Assembly (NCBI GenBank): GCA_944380315.1
Contig: CALWHG010000011.1
Span: forward strand, 1 to 53,235
Length of the DNA stretch: 53,235 bases
Reading direction: 5' to 3'
Origin: an uncultured Lachnospiraceae bacterium
GTDB taxonomy: Bacteria > Bacillota > Clostridia > Lachnospirales > Lachnospiraceae
The notes beneath the pieces were generated by a model. It searched no databases, was not told the origin of the DNA, and saw only the letters and a list, made by a program, of their open reading frames with translations. Made by a program: the position numbers and the translations under genes. This document shows positions 19,363-27,813 of this stretch, piece by piece; the stretch's first letter is position 1; each line of letters starts with the position of its first letter.

Positions 19363-20529
19363 CTACATCTTGCCCTTCCGTTGGGCATTAATTTTCGACT
19401 GCAGATACCGAAGCACTGAGGCACCATAGCCAAGGAGCCTCTCTCCATCCTCAAGCATGTCCTCCCGAAGCTCCGCATACATGGTGTCTCCCTTATACTC
19501 CCTGTAAAGCACCGGTGCAAATATGATCTCCGGCTCCGGAAGGAAAATCCCCTGCCTGCGCTCGTAGCAGTTCTGCCTGGTGGCAGGCTTCCGCTTCGAT
19601 CTCTCCACAAACTCTCCCACGGACCTGTGTATGGCCCTGTCCTCCATGGGCAGATAATAATAATTTTTATAATCAGCGAAGAAGTACCTGAGTTCCCCCT
19701 CATACAGCCTCACGGCTATGTTAAGGAGATCCTTTTCCTCCCCGGATGCACTCAGTGTAAATGTCTCATCCTCCAGATAGAGCTCCCTTGGCAGGGGCCT
19801 TGAAAGCCTGTACCTGAGATCCAGTGACCTGGTCCCACCTATATCCACTGTCTGAGCTGAGCTCAGACTGAAGCCTCCCTCCAGCAGGGACTCATAGGCC
19901 AGCATGTCACATATGCCCGGAAGGTCCGTGATATCCTCGGCGTTGTGCAGCAGCAGAAGCGCCAGAAGCTCCCGCTGACGTTCCTCGTCCTTCTTCGCCA
20001 GATACAGTCTCCGATATTCATCATAGACCGGTATCAGCTCTCCTCCTCCGTATCTGTCCTCCCTTTCCAAGCCAAGGAAGCGTTCCACGGTCTTGAGCTT
20101 AAGATCCCGGATGCCAAGCAGCGGCTTTATGCCTCTGAGCCTTTTATATATGTCGAAGCTGAGTACATTTTTAGTGATATCAGTAAGATCATAGGCCCTC
20201 TGACAGGATGAGATGAAGGGAAGGTCAAAGCCGTCTCCGTTGTAGCTCACCAGTATGGGCCTCTGAGGGCTGTGCCTCCTGCCCCTCTCCCTGATAAGCT
20301 CAGAGAACTCCAGCAGCATGGCCTCCTCATCCTCCATGGACTGGGAAAACCACTGGCGCAGGTGCCAGCCATCCTCCTCCATAAGGAGCAGGCCTATAAG
20401 ATAAAGCTCGGCCCTTCCTGCCCTGAGTCCCGTAGTCTCTATGTCGAAAAACATGAGCCTCTCAGACGGACCTATGTATGACAGATCGAGCTCTTTATCT
20501 ATATCAGTAAGATCATCTCTCCTTATCAT
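19363..20529 (-). CDS. RNase H-fold (DEDD) exonuclease-like protein, YprB type
   Basis: A 388-residue protein. The DEDD exonuclease motif FFDIETTGL is at residues about 28-36, with SYNGDGFDLPFI and NAEDITDL as the second and third acidic motifs. This is the YprB-like ribonuclease H-fold family of Firmicutes, whose biological role is not settled. The C-terminal 170 residues carry no motif I recognise. It overlaps the apbE-like gene by 17 bases, so the two are coupled. Confidence 0.83.
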   Translation of the reverse strand: MIRRDDLTDIDKELDLSYIGPSERLMFFDIETTGLRAGRAELYLIGLLLMEEDGWHLRQWFSQSMEDEEAMLLEFSELIRERGRRHSPQRPILVSYNGDGFDLPFISSCQRAYDLTDITKNVLSFDIYKRLRGIKPLLGIRDLKLKTVERFLGLEREDRYGGGELIPVYDEYRRLYLAKKDEERQRELLALLLLHNAEDITDLPGICDMLAYESLLEGGFSLSSAQTVDIGGTRSLDLRYRLSRPLPRELYLEDETFTLSASGEEKDLLNIAVRLYEGELRYFFADYKNYYYLPMEDRAIHRSVGEFVERSKRKPATRQNCYERRQGIFLPEPEIIFAPVLYREYKGDTMYAELREDMLEDGERLLGYGASVLRYLQSKINAQRKGKM

Positions 20530-21550
20530 CTTCCGAGCCTATAACCTCTCTGTCCCTGTTTATGAAATATGCAGCATAGCTGCTGCCCTGTTCCTCATTG
20601 AACTCCTGCAGGAAGGCCATGCCCTCCTCTGTGCCCTTTATGAGCAGGGTGGTCGCCAGAGCATCGCAAAGCACTGAGCTCTCCCCGGTCACAGTGACGC
20701 TCAGGAGCTCGTTTTGCACCGGATAGCCCGTGGCAGGATCTATGATGTGATGATATCTTACGCCCTCATATTCAAAATAACGCTCATATATGCCTGCAGT
20801 GACCACGGATATGTCCCTGGCCGGTATCTCCATGATATAGGACGAGCTGTCCTCAGGATCCCTTATGCCTACATGCATGTCTCCGCCATCCATGTTGCTT
20901 CCGAAGCAGAGCACATTGCCCCCAAGGTTTATGACCCCGGAGCTGACACCGCCCTCCATGAGGCAGTCCTTCAGTCTGTCTGCTATGTATCCCTTGGCAA
21001 AGGCACCCACATCTACCCTAAGCTCAGGATCCTCTGCCACAAAATAGCTATGGCCGTCAGAGTCAGTCTCTATATGCCAGCCTCCGTAGCAGATCCTTGA
21101 AAGGGCCGAGCCTATCTCCTGCTCATCGGGAGGCACGGTCCTCTCCTTTACATCCCAGAGCTCCGTAAGAGGCTCTATGGTCACCTCAAGGTCTCCCCCT
21201 GCAGCCTCATATACGGGCAGTATGCTTTCAAAAAGTCCGGCAGTATCCGGATCTATGGCCACACGATCCGTGCTGCGCTCATTTATGCGTCTTATGACAG
21301 AGCTTTCACCCTCCGGCCCGAAGAGCAGATCATAGTGCCCCAGCAGCTCCTTTGTAGCCTGAAGGGCCTCCTGGCCTCCGCCCTCATATATGGTGATGGT
21401 ACAGAAGGTATCCAGAAGGAAAAGATCAGCACTTAAGGGGTATCCCTCATCCTCCCGGGATCCTGACCTCCTGTCTCCCTCCATGCTCATGATGGACAGC
21501 AGGACTCCTATCAGTATAAATACAGGCAGGGCCCTAAGCAGCCTCCTCAT
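20513..21550 (-). CDS. apbE: FAD:protein FMN transferase (ApbE-like)
   Basis: ApbE attaches FMN covalently to Thr or Ser of target flavoproteins such as RnfG and NqrC. The 345-residue protein has an N-terminal membrane or signal segment (RRLLRALPVFILIGVLLSIM) but no lipobox cysteine, so it is probably membrane-anchored outside the cytoplasm. Family motifs are FAKGYIAD (conserved Lys), INLGGN, HHIIDPATGYP and the metal-site region CDALATTLL. The usual VDLGGIAKG is VDVGAFAKG, a slight change. It overlaps ruvA by 4 bases. No target flavoprotein is encoded nearby. Confidence 0.9.
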   Translation of the reverse strand: MRRLLRALPVFILIGVLLSIMSMEGDRRSGSREDEGYPLSADLFLLDTFCTITIYEGGGQEALQATKELLGHYDLLFGPEGESSVIRRINERSTDRVAIDPDTAGLFESILPVYEAAGGDLEVTIEPLTELWDVKERTVPPDEQEIGSALSRICYGGWHIETDSDGHSYFVAEDPELRVDVGAFAKGYIADRLKDCLMEGGVSSGVINLGGNVLCFGSNMDGGDMHVGIRDPEDSSSYIMEIPARDISVVTAGIYERYFEYEGVRYHHIIDPATGYPVQNELLSVTVTGESSVLCDALATTLLIKGTEEGMAFLQEFNEEQGSSYAAYFINRDREVIGSEDDKER

Positions 21551-22167
21551 TTGTTTATGATCCTCAGGGCGGCCTTCAGTATGTCCTCCGTGCCCGCATC
21601 CTCAGGTATATCCAGTCTTCTGACTGCCCTTCCTGCCTCTATGCGGGTATAGCCAAGCACTGTCAGTGCGTCTATGGCCTCAGATACGGCAGTACCGCCT
21701 GCCTGAGCCCTCAAAAGCTCATCGCCGCCTGCTGCCTCTTGCCTGCCGCCGCCGGTCATGAATTCATTTCCTATCTTGTCCTTCAGATCAAGTATGACCC
21801 TCTGGGCAGTCTTCTGGCCTATGCCCTGAGCCCTGCTTATGGACTTCACATCTCCTGTGACTATGGCAAGGCGCAGGTCATCCGGCTCCAGAGCACTCAG
21901 TATGGCAAGGGCACCCTTTGGCCCTACTCCATTTACGGATATGAGCCTGCGGAACATCTCCCGATCCTCCCGAAACAGGAATCCGTACAGAGACTGTCCA
22001 TCCTCCTTGACCGCATAATGGGTATATACCTTTATCTCCTCACCTACAGTGGGGAGCTGGGCAAGCACCGAGAGCGGGACATTTATGCCATAGCCCACGC
22101 CTCCGGCCTCCACTACTATATATCCGTCCTCTTTCTCTGCGAGTATGCCATGTATAAAGCTTATCAT
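21547..22167 (-). CDS. ruvA: Holliday junction DNA-binding protein RuvA
   Basis: The 206-residue tetrameric junction-binding partner of RuvB. It starts MISFIHGILAEKEDGYIVVE, has the OB fold and the two helix-hairpin-helix motifs (LISVNGVGPKGALAIL and SRAQGIGQKTAQRVILDL), then a linker and the C-terminal RuvB-binding domain (ALTVLGYTRIEAGRAVRR). An in-frame ATG further upstream (22239) would add 24 unrelated residues overlapping the deacetylase gene; the chosen ATG follows GAAGGAAG and gives the family length. Confidence 0.96.
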   Translation of the reverse strand: MISFIHGILAEKEDGYIVVEAGGVGYGINVPLSVLAQLPTVGEEIKVYTHYAVKEDGQSLYGFLFREDREMFRRLISVNGVGPKGALAILSALEPDDLRLAIVTGDVKSISRAQGIGQKTAQRVILDLKDKIGNEFMTGGGRQEAAGGDELLRAQAGGTAVSEAIDALTVLGYTRIEAGRAVRRLDIPEDAGTEDILKAALRIINK

Positions 22168-22183
22168 AAAAATGCTTCCTTCA

Positions 22184-23770
22184 TCACTGTGTAACAGGCG
22201 TAGGCCTTGCGGGATCGAATATGGCTCCCACATCATCAAAAAGATCCGACAGCTTGTCTCTCTGACCGGAGAGATCCATCCACATCATGTAGCCATCCAG
22301 GTTCCTGCGGCCCTGTCTCAGATAGTCGGTACCCACCTGTACCCAGTACTGGCTGGAATCCACTCCGCAGAAGTACCTGAAGCCCAGATCCCAGAGATAA
22401 TCAAATTTCTGATTTTCATGGGTGTAAGGGTGCCAGTCTCCCACATCAGAGCCAAAAGGATACAATATTATGTCACAGGTGCCTCCAAGAAGCTCCTGAT
22501 TTACATTTTTCTCCCACCTGTCAGCATCTCTCTTGACATCCTCCAGGCTGCGCTGGCTCATGTCCCTGTGTCCCCAGCTGTGAGAGGCCAGCTCATAGCC
22601 ATCCTCCTTGAGCGCTGCAGCCACCTGTCTGGCAGTCTCCCTGTCTTCCTCTATATTATAGTTTGGCTCCTTCTCCTCATCGAACATGTCGGAGTTGGGG
22701 TCATAGGTCTCATCTGTCCTGTAGCCAAGTATGCCGTTGTAGCCGGTAAATGCCAGGCAGGCCTTGGCTCCCTTGTATGAAAAATCGGGGTGCTCGTCAA
22801 CGAAGCGGTCAAGTATGGGCACCAGGTCATATTCGCCCAGATGCTCATTGCCCTCCTCATCCACATAGTGGCAGGTAGGCCTTCCATCCTCGCCTATGAC
22901 TATACGGTCGGCAAAGCCTGCTCCCTCCATATACTCATAGTAGCATACATCATCCTGGGACATGACCATGGCCTTCTTTCCCTCGGGGAGCATGATGTCT
23001 CCCTCCACCATGATCTCCTGCCCGTCGGCAGTCTTTTCTATATGGGCCATGTCATGGAGGCCTACCAGTACGAAGCCGTCCTCATAGAACTCATCCAGCA
23101 TCTTCTCAAACTCGGATATGGTGGTCATGACGGAATTGTAGCCGTCGGCCTGAGTGCCCCAGCGTTCCTTGTCCAGTGCATTTTCCGGATCCACTATGAG
23201 GCTGTGGAAGAACACATGGGTGATGGTGCTTATGTCCTGACGCACCAGCCCTGCCTTTGTCTCCTCATATCCTGCCACCAGGGCCTGTATCTCCTGATCC
23301 GTGGAGGCCTCCGGCAGTGTGCCAAGGAGCTCTATGGCACCGTCATAATCATACATGGCGGCAAGCCTCTCTGCCTCTGCCATGGTCTCCAGGCGTGCAT
23401 CCTCCGTCTCTGGCTCAGTGCTCTCCTCAGGAAGCTCTGTCATGCCGTCCTGAGATCCGGCTCCTCCATCCTGGACCAGCTCCTGCTGGACCTCGGCATC
23501 CTTATCCTTTCCCCCTGAAAGCAGTCCCCTTACCAGGAAAATGATCCCACACAGAAGGGCTATGCCCACTATCACAGCCACTATGGCCATGATCCTCTGC
23601 CTTCTCTGCCTGCGGCGCCTCCTTTCGGCTCTCAGCCTTCTCTGGGCCCTCTGCCTCTCCTCATTATAATAGCTGTCCTGAGGATGATGCTCATCCTCAT
23701 GCTCCATGTGTCTTCTCTTTTCTGAGGCTGCCCTGAGCTTCCTCCTTCTCTCCTCCGGTGACAGTGCCAT
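22184..23770 (-). CDS. Membrane-anchored polysaccharide deacetylase family protein
   Basis: A 528-residue protein with a strongly basic cytoplasmic N-terminus (runs of Arg, residues 30-60), one membrane segment (IMAIVAVIVGIALLCGIIFLV), an acidic Glu/Thr-rich linker and an extracellular NodB-like domain. Within it SHSWGHRDMS fits the metal-binding HxxxH element and LYPFGSDVGDW the catalytic pocket loop. NodB-type enzymes remove acetyl groups from peptidoglycan or other glycans. The first Asp motif is not obvious, so activity is uncertain. It ends 16 bases before ruvA. Confidence 0.8.
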   Translation of the reverse strand: MALSPEERRRKLRAASEKRRHMEHEDEHHPQDSYYNEERQRAQRRLRAERRRRRQRRQRIMAIVAVIVGIALLCGIIFLVRGLLSGGKDKDAEVQQELVQDGGAGSQDGMTELPEESTEPETEDARLETMAEAERLAAMYDYDGAIELLGTLPEASTDQEIQALVAGYEETKAGLVRQDISTITHVFFHSLIVDPENALDKERWGTQADGYNSVMTTISEFEKMLDEFYEDGFVLVGLHDMAHIEKTADGQEIMVEGDIMLPEGKKAMVMSQDDVCYYEYMEGAGFADRIVIGEDGRPTCHYVDEEGNEHLGEYDLVPILDRFVDEHPDFSYKGAKACLAFTGYNGILGYRTDETYDPNSDMFDEEKEPNYNIEEDRETARQVAAALKEDGYELASHSWGHRDMSQRSLEDVKRDADRWEKNVNQELLGGTCDIILYPFGSDVGDWHPYTHENQKFDYLWDLGFRYFCGVDSSQYWVQVGTDYLRQGRRNLDGYMMWMDLSGQRDKLSDLFDDVGAIFDPARPTPVTQ

Positions 23771-23898
23771 GATGCTCTGACTCTCCCCTTCGTAATACTT
23801 ACCTTATTTATATCCAGATCATATATCTCAGTCCTGCGAAAGGACATGGTATCCCGTTAAAAGGCTTTATGAGTGTAACACATTTGGGGGATTTATGC

Positions 23899-23904
23899 TA
23901 TACT
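23899..23904 (+). promoter_or_regulatory. Extended -10 promoter element of rmuC
   Basis: TGC precedes TATACT (23899-23904), an extended -10, 37 bases before the rmuC ATG. GTAACA lies 18 bases upstream as a weak -35. Confidence 0.45.
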
Positions 23905-23941
23905 TATTCAATATGCTAATCACAGTAAAGGCAGGGACACC

Positions 23942-25288
23942 ATGACAGTTTCCATTTCAGATATGATCATGCTCATCATGCTCACGACCACCACCGTGCT
24001 GCTCATAGTTCTGCTCGTGCGTCAGAGCGCCATGCAGAAGAAGCTTTCCCAGGAGGAGCTCTCGGACCTTCTCCAGAGGCTTGAGTCCGATATGGAGGAG
24101 CTCAGACACGACATAAATGAGACCATCCCCTCCAGGGTAGGCGACATACGCATAGAGATAGACCGCAGGCTCAGACAGGATGCTGACGAAAACAGGCAGA
24201 ACCGCATAGAGATCAACTCCTCTCTTGAGCGGAGCTCCATGCGTCAGGATGAGGCCCTGGACAGATTCAGGGAAAAGCTGAACGACACCCTCAAGGAATC
24301 CCTGTCAGAGCTTTCAAGCTCAAACAGGGAGGCTCTCTCCGAGCTGTCACGCTCCAACAAGGAAAAGCTGTCAGAGATACAGACCGAGATCAATCAGAAG
24401 CTGGACAGCTCTCTCAACGAGCGTCTGGACGCCTCCTTCAAGACCGTAGGCGAGCAGCTCAACCGGCTCTATACCTCTCTCGGAGAGCTGAGCCGTCTGG
24501 AGGATGGGGTGACGAACCTCAACCGTACCCTTTCAAATGTCAAGACCAGGGGCATATATGGAGAGACCCAGCTGGAAAATATACTGGCTGACATCCTGCC
24601 CCCGAACCTCTATGACAAAAATGTGGTCACGAAGCAGACCTCGGGCAACAGGGACGCAGTGGAGTTTGCGATCAGGATACCTGACAAGGAGGTGGCAGGC
24701 GACTTCCTTTACCTGCCCATAGATTCAAAATTCCCCGCCAGCATATATGACCGTATAAGGGATGCGGCGGAAAAGGGAGATGCGGCAGAGCTTTCCAGGT
24801 CCACCAAGGAGCTTGAGCAGTTCATAAAGGGCGAGGCCCGCAGCATAGAGGAGAAATACATAGACCCTCCTCATACCACGGATTTTGCCATCATGTTCCT
24901 GCCCACGGAGTCCCTCTATGCAGAGGTGCTCCGCATACCCGGGCTCTCTGAGGACTGTCAGAAGCGTCATCACATAGTCATAACCGGCCCCTCCACGGTG
25001 ACCGCCCTGCTGAATTCACTGAGCATAGGCTTCAGGTATATGGCAGTGAACCGTGACTCCAAGAACATCCTCAAGCTGCTGTCTGCCATCAAGACACAGT
25101 ACGCCAAGCTTTCCGAGCTCATAAGCAAGGCCGACAGCCGTATAGAATCAGCCAAGAATGCCACCTCTGAGCTTCAGAGGCGTGCTGACCTCATAAATAA
25201 AAAGCTCTCCCAGGTGGAAGAGCTTGATCCTATGGAAGCAAAGAAACTGCTTGGGCTTACGGAGGATGGGCAGTCCGACCAGGACTGA
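23942..25288 (+). CDS. rmuC: DNA recombination protein RmuC
   Basis: A 448-residue protein with one N-terminal membrane segment (about residues 5-25), a long coiled coil (about 30-200, rich in RxxLxxxL heptads) and the RmuC nuclease-like domain (GIYGETQLENILADILP, LPIDSKFP, DFAIMFLPTESLYAEVL). RmuC limits inversions at short repeats, and its fold relates to restriction-type nucleases. The lysine in IDSKFP and the Glu in GETQLE are present. It converges with yerC four bases away. Confidence 0.93.
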   Translation: MTVSISDMIMLIMLTTTTVLLIVLLVRQSAMQKKLSQEELSDLLQRLESDMEELRHDINETIPSRVGDIRIEIDRRLRQDADENRQNRIEINSSLERSSMRQDEALDRFREKLNDTLKESLSELSSSNREALSELSRSNKEKLSEIQTEINQKLDSSLNERLDASFKTVGEQLNRLYTSLGELSRLEDGVTNLNRTLSNVKTRGIYGETQLENILADILPPNLYDKNVVTKQTSGNRDAVEFAIRIPDKEVAGDFLYLPIDSKFPASIYDRIRDAAEKGDAAELSRSTKELEQFIKGEARSIEEKYIDPPHTTDFAIMFLPTESLYAEVLRIPGLSEDCQKRHHIVITGPSTVTALLNSLSIGFRYMAVNRDSKNILKLLSAIKTQYAKLSELISKADSRIESAKNATSELQRRADLINKKLSQVEELDPMEAKKLLGLTEDGQSDQD

Positions 25289-25292
25289 GGGA

Positions 25293-25598
25293 TCACTCCT
25301 TCTTCCCTCCCTTTATGCCCAGCTTGTCAAAGACCAGCTTATAGCCGTCCTCACCATAGGTAAGGGATCTGTTGACCCTGCTTATGGTTGCTGTGGAGGC
25401 CCCGGTCTTTTCGGCTATGTCGAGATAGGTCATCCTGCTGTCCAGCATGAGTGCCACCTCATAGCGCTGGGCCATGGCAAGCAGCTCCTTGATGGTGCAT
25501 ACATCCGAAAAGAACTTGTAGCATTCCTCAGGAGTCTCAAGGCTCAGAATGGCTTCAAAAAGATGGTCGACCTCTTGCGTATGTGCTTTAGGATTCAT
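25293..25598 (-). CDS. YerC/YecD-family TrpR-like regulator
   Basis: A 101-residue helical protein related to the Trp repressor. It contains LLAMAQRYEVALMLDSRMTYLDIAEKTG and ASTATISRVNRSL, a TrpR-type helix-turn-helix, and ends YKLVFDKLGIKGGKKE. Bacillota members of this family are poorly characterised DNA-binding proteins. The ATG has GAGG ten bases upstream. The gene is divergent from the ABC transporter genes, with 145 bases between them. Confidence 0.88.
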   Translation of the reverse strand: MNPKAHTQEVDHLFEAILSLETPEECYKFFSDVCTIKELLAMAQRYEVALMLDSRMTYLDIAEKTGASTATISRVNRSLTYGEDGYKLVFDKLGIKGGKKE

Positions 25599-25699
25599 AT
25601 CTCATACCTCGAAACGATTTACTTGATGATGCAGACGGTGCCTCTTATGACATGGGCATATCTGCACTTTATAGCGTTAAATATTTAAAGCTTTAGTTT

Positions 25700-25715
25700 G
25701 TTAAATCACTTTAAC
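25700..25715. promoter_or_regulatory. Inverted repeat upstream of the ABC genes
   Basis: GTTAAA (25700-25705) and TTTAAC (25710-25715) flank four bases in an A+T-rich stretch between yerC and the permease gene. It has the look of a small operator; the cognate protein is unknown. Confidence 0.35.
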
Positions 25716-25743
25716 ATTTTGGAGGACATAAGTCAATACTGAC

Positions 25744-26499
25744 ATGGACCGACAGAGAAACGTAAAAAAGCTGAGACAGCTGCTCATCATACTCTTGTGG
25801 CTCCTCATATGGGAGCTTGCCGCAAGGGCTGCGGACAACTCCATCATCCTGGTGGGACCCACAGAGAGCCTTGGGAGGCTCGTGTCCATGCTGCCTGATC
25901 CCCAGTTCTGGAGCTCGGTAGGCTCCACACTCCTGAGGATCATGGCAGGCTTCCTTATGTCCGTCATCCTGACTTCGCTCCTTGGGGCACTGGCACATTT
26001 TCATCCCTGGCTTCGGGAGCTGCTCTCTCCTGTCATAGCTCTTATGAAGGCCATACCCGTGGCCTCCTTCGTCATACTCGTGCTCATATGGCTGAGAGGC
26101 AGCCGCGACCTGAGCATAGTGGTGACCTTCATAGTTGTGACTCCCATGATATGGGATGCGGTCCTTGGAGGCCTCAGCGCCGCAGACACTCAGCTTCTGG
26201 AGCTTGCAGAGGTCTACAGGCTCAGCCTCGGAAGGAGGCTTCGGTATATATATCTGCCTGCCCTCCTGCCCTACATCCTCAGCTCCATATCCTCAGTCAT
26301 AGGCATGGCCTGGAAATCAGGAGTGGCAGCGGAGCTCATAGGCCAGCCCACAGGCAGCATAGGCTTCTATCTTTATCAGTCCAAGGTATTCCTCGATACC
26401 TCCGGGCTCTTTGCCTGGACCTTCATGATCATACTGCTGTCCTGGATAAGTGAAAGGCTCATAAAGGCCCTCATAGGCTTTGCAGAAAGGAGGCTGTGA
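25744..26499 (+). CDS. ABC transporter permease, SsuC/TauC/ThiX-like
   Basis: A 251-residue permease with about six membrane segments. The ATPase-contact loop is LLELAEVYRLSLGRRLRYIYLPALLPYI, the EAA motif of the nitrate/sulfonate/taurine family. Such systems import small organic anions or thiamin precursors. Only permease and ATPase genes are present; no substrate-binding protein is encoded nearby. A GGAGG lies about 20 bases before the ATG, too far for normal spacing, so initiation here is unclear. It overlaps the ATPase gene by one base. Confidence 0.88.
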   Translation: MDRQRNVKKLRQLLIILLWLLIWELAARAADNSIILVGPTESLGRLVSMLPDPQFWSSVGSTLLRIMAGFLMSVILTSLLGALAHFHPWLRELLSPVIALMKAIPVASFVILVLIWLRGSRDLSIVVTFIVVTPMIWDAVLGGLSAADTQLLELAEVYRLSLGRRLRYIYLPALLPYILSSISSVIGMAWKSGVAAELIGQPTGSIGFYLYQSKVFLDTSGLFAWTFMIILLSWISERLIKALIGFAERRL

Positions 26500-27074
26500 T
26501 GCAGGACCTGATACTGGACCACATATCCAAGTCCTATGGTGAGCTGAAGGTCCTTGAGGATCTCTCCCTGAAGCTCAGGGCTGGCGGGCGTTATGCCCTC
26601 ATGGGCAAAAGCGGCATAGGAAAGACCACCCTCCTTCGCCTTATCCTCGGACTGGAGCTGCCTGACAGCGGAGTCTTGGAGCCTGCGCCGGGAAGCCTCA
26701 GGATGTCCGTGGTATTTCAGGAGGACAGGCTCTTTCCTTCGGCAGATGCGGTGCGCAATATATGTGCAGCCACCCGTGGTCTGTCTGCAGATGCAGCCAT
26801 CGATGCTCTTTCCGCCATAGCCCCGGACATAGATATCCGTACTCCGGCCTCTGATCTGAGCGGAGGTCAGCGGAGGCGGGTTGCAGTACTAAGGGCACTG
26901 CTCCATCCCTCCGATCTCCTGATCATGGATGAGCCCTTTACAGGACTGGATACGGCCTCCCGTCAAAAGGTCCTTGGATATATCGACAGTCATATAGACG
27001 GCCGGCTCTTCATCATGTCTACTCATGACAGGGACGACGCCCTGAAGCTTGGCTGTGAGATCATAGAGCTGTGA
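26499..27074 (+). CDS. ABC transporter ATP-binding protein
   Basis: A 191-residue nucleotide-binding subunit. Walker A is GKSGIGKTT, the Q-loop VFQEDRLFP, the signature LSGGQRRR, Walker B LLIMDEP and the switch STHD. It is short for the family (about 240), as often seen for ThiZ/SsuB-like ATPases of Clostridia. Of the two possible starts, the ATG at 26499 (TGATG overlap with the permease stop) lies five bases after AAGGAGG and is preferred over a GTG at 26496. It forms an importer with the preceding permease. Confidence 0.9.
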   Translation: MQDLILDHISKSYGELKVLEDLSLKLRAGGRYALMGKSGIGKTTLLRLILGLELPDSGVLEPAPGSLRMSVVFQEDRLFPSADAVRNICAATRGLSADAAIDALSAIAPDIDIRTPASDLSGGQRRRVAVLRALLHPSDLLIMDEPFTGLDTASRQKVLGYIDSHIDGRLFIMSTHDRDDALKLGCEIIEL

Positions 27075-27142
27075 TATGGAAAATGATACTGGGAAATGAT
27101 ATATGACATCAGATAACAAAACAGATAAACGAGGTGAAAAGC

Positions 27143-27754
27143 ATGAACGAACAAAAGACAAATCCTTCAGATAACAGTTCTTCCGCACATAAGAAGCAGG
27201 TCTGGAAGCCCGGCACCCTGCTGAATCCGGTACCTGCAGTCATGGTCAGCTGTCAGGACAAGGCAGGCAATGCCAACATCATAACTATCGCATGGACGGG
27301 CATAGCCTGCTCTGACCCCGCCACGGTGTATATATCCGTCATGCCCAGACGCTTCAGCCATCATATGATAGAGGAGACCGGGGAGTTCGTCATCAATCTG
27401 ACGACCAGAGAGCTCTGCCGTGCCACGGACTACTGCGGAGTAGCTACCGGAGCAAAGACCGATAAGTGGAAGGACTGCGGACTTACCAAGGCTCCTGCCT
27501 CAGCCGTATCAGTACCACTCATAGCAGAATCTCCCGTCAATATAGAATGTCGTGTCATACAGAAGCTGGAGCTCGGTTCCCACGACATGTTCATAGCCAG
27601 GGTAGAGGCTGTGGATGTGGACGAAGCCCTCATAGACGAAAATGGACGTCTGGAGCTGGATAAGGCTGGCCTCATAGCCTACGATCATGGAGAGTATTTT
27701 GAGCTTGGAATTAAGCTTGGGAAATTCGGATATTCAGTAAGGAAGAAAAAATAA
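27143..27754 (+). CDS. Flavin reductase-like (FMN-binding split barrel) protein
   Basis: A 203-residue protein. After a 20-residue polar tail comes the flavin reductase domain: LLNPVPAVMVSCQD, IITIAWTGIACSDPATVYISV, FSHHMIEETGEFVINL and GSHDMFIARVEAVDVDE. Members bind FMN and either reduce flavin or act as small redox proteins of unknown partner. An in-frame GTG at 27134 lies in the ribosome-binding site; the ATG at 27143 follows GAGGTG. A strong terminator follows directly. Confidence 0.87.
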   Translation: MNEQKTNPSDNSSSAHKKQVWKPGTLLNPVPAVMVSCQDKAGNANIITIAWTGIACSDPATVYISVMPRRFSHHMIEETGEFVINLTTRELCRATDYCGVATGAKTDKWKDCGLTKAPASAVSVPLIAESPVNIECRVIQKLELGSHDMFIARVEAVDVDEALIDENGRLELDKAGLIAYDHGEYFELGIKLGKFGYSVRKKK

Positions 27755-27768
27755 GATAAGACAGATCA

Positions 27769-27813
27769 GGCCCTGACACTCTTTCGAGAGATATATGTCA
27801 GGGCCCTTTAATT
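27769..27813 (+). terminator. Terminator after the flavin reductase-like gene
   Basis: GGCCCTGACA (27769-27778) pairs with TGTCAGGGCC (27796-27805). The loop itself contains CTCT-TTCG-AGAG, and a TTTAATTT tract follows. It overlaps the end of the convergent DUF5131 gene by six bases. Confidence 0.75.

Noticed and set aside
22168-22239. An N-terminal extension of RuvA
   Set aside because: The 24 extra residues do not match RuvA, overlap the deacetylase gene and lack a ribosome-binding site; the internal ATG gives the normal protein.
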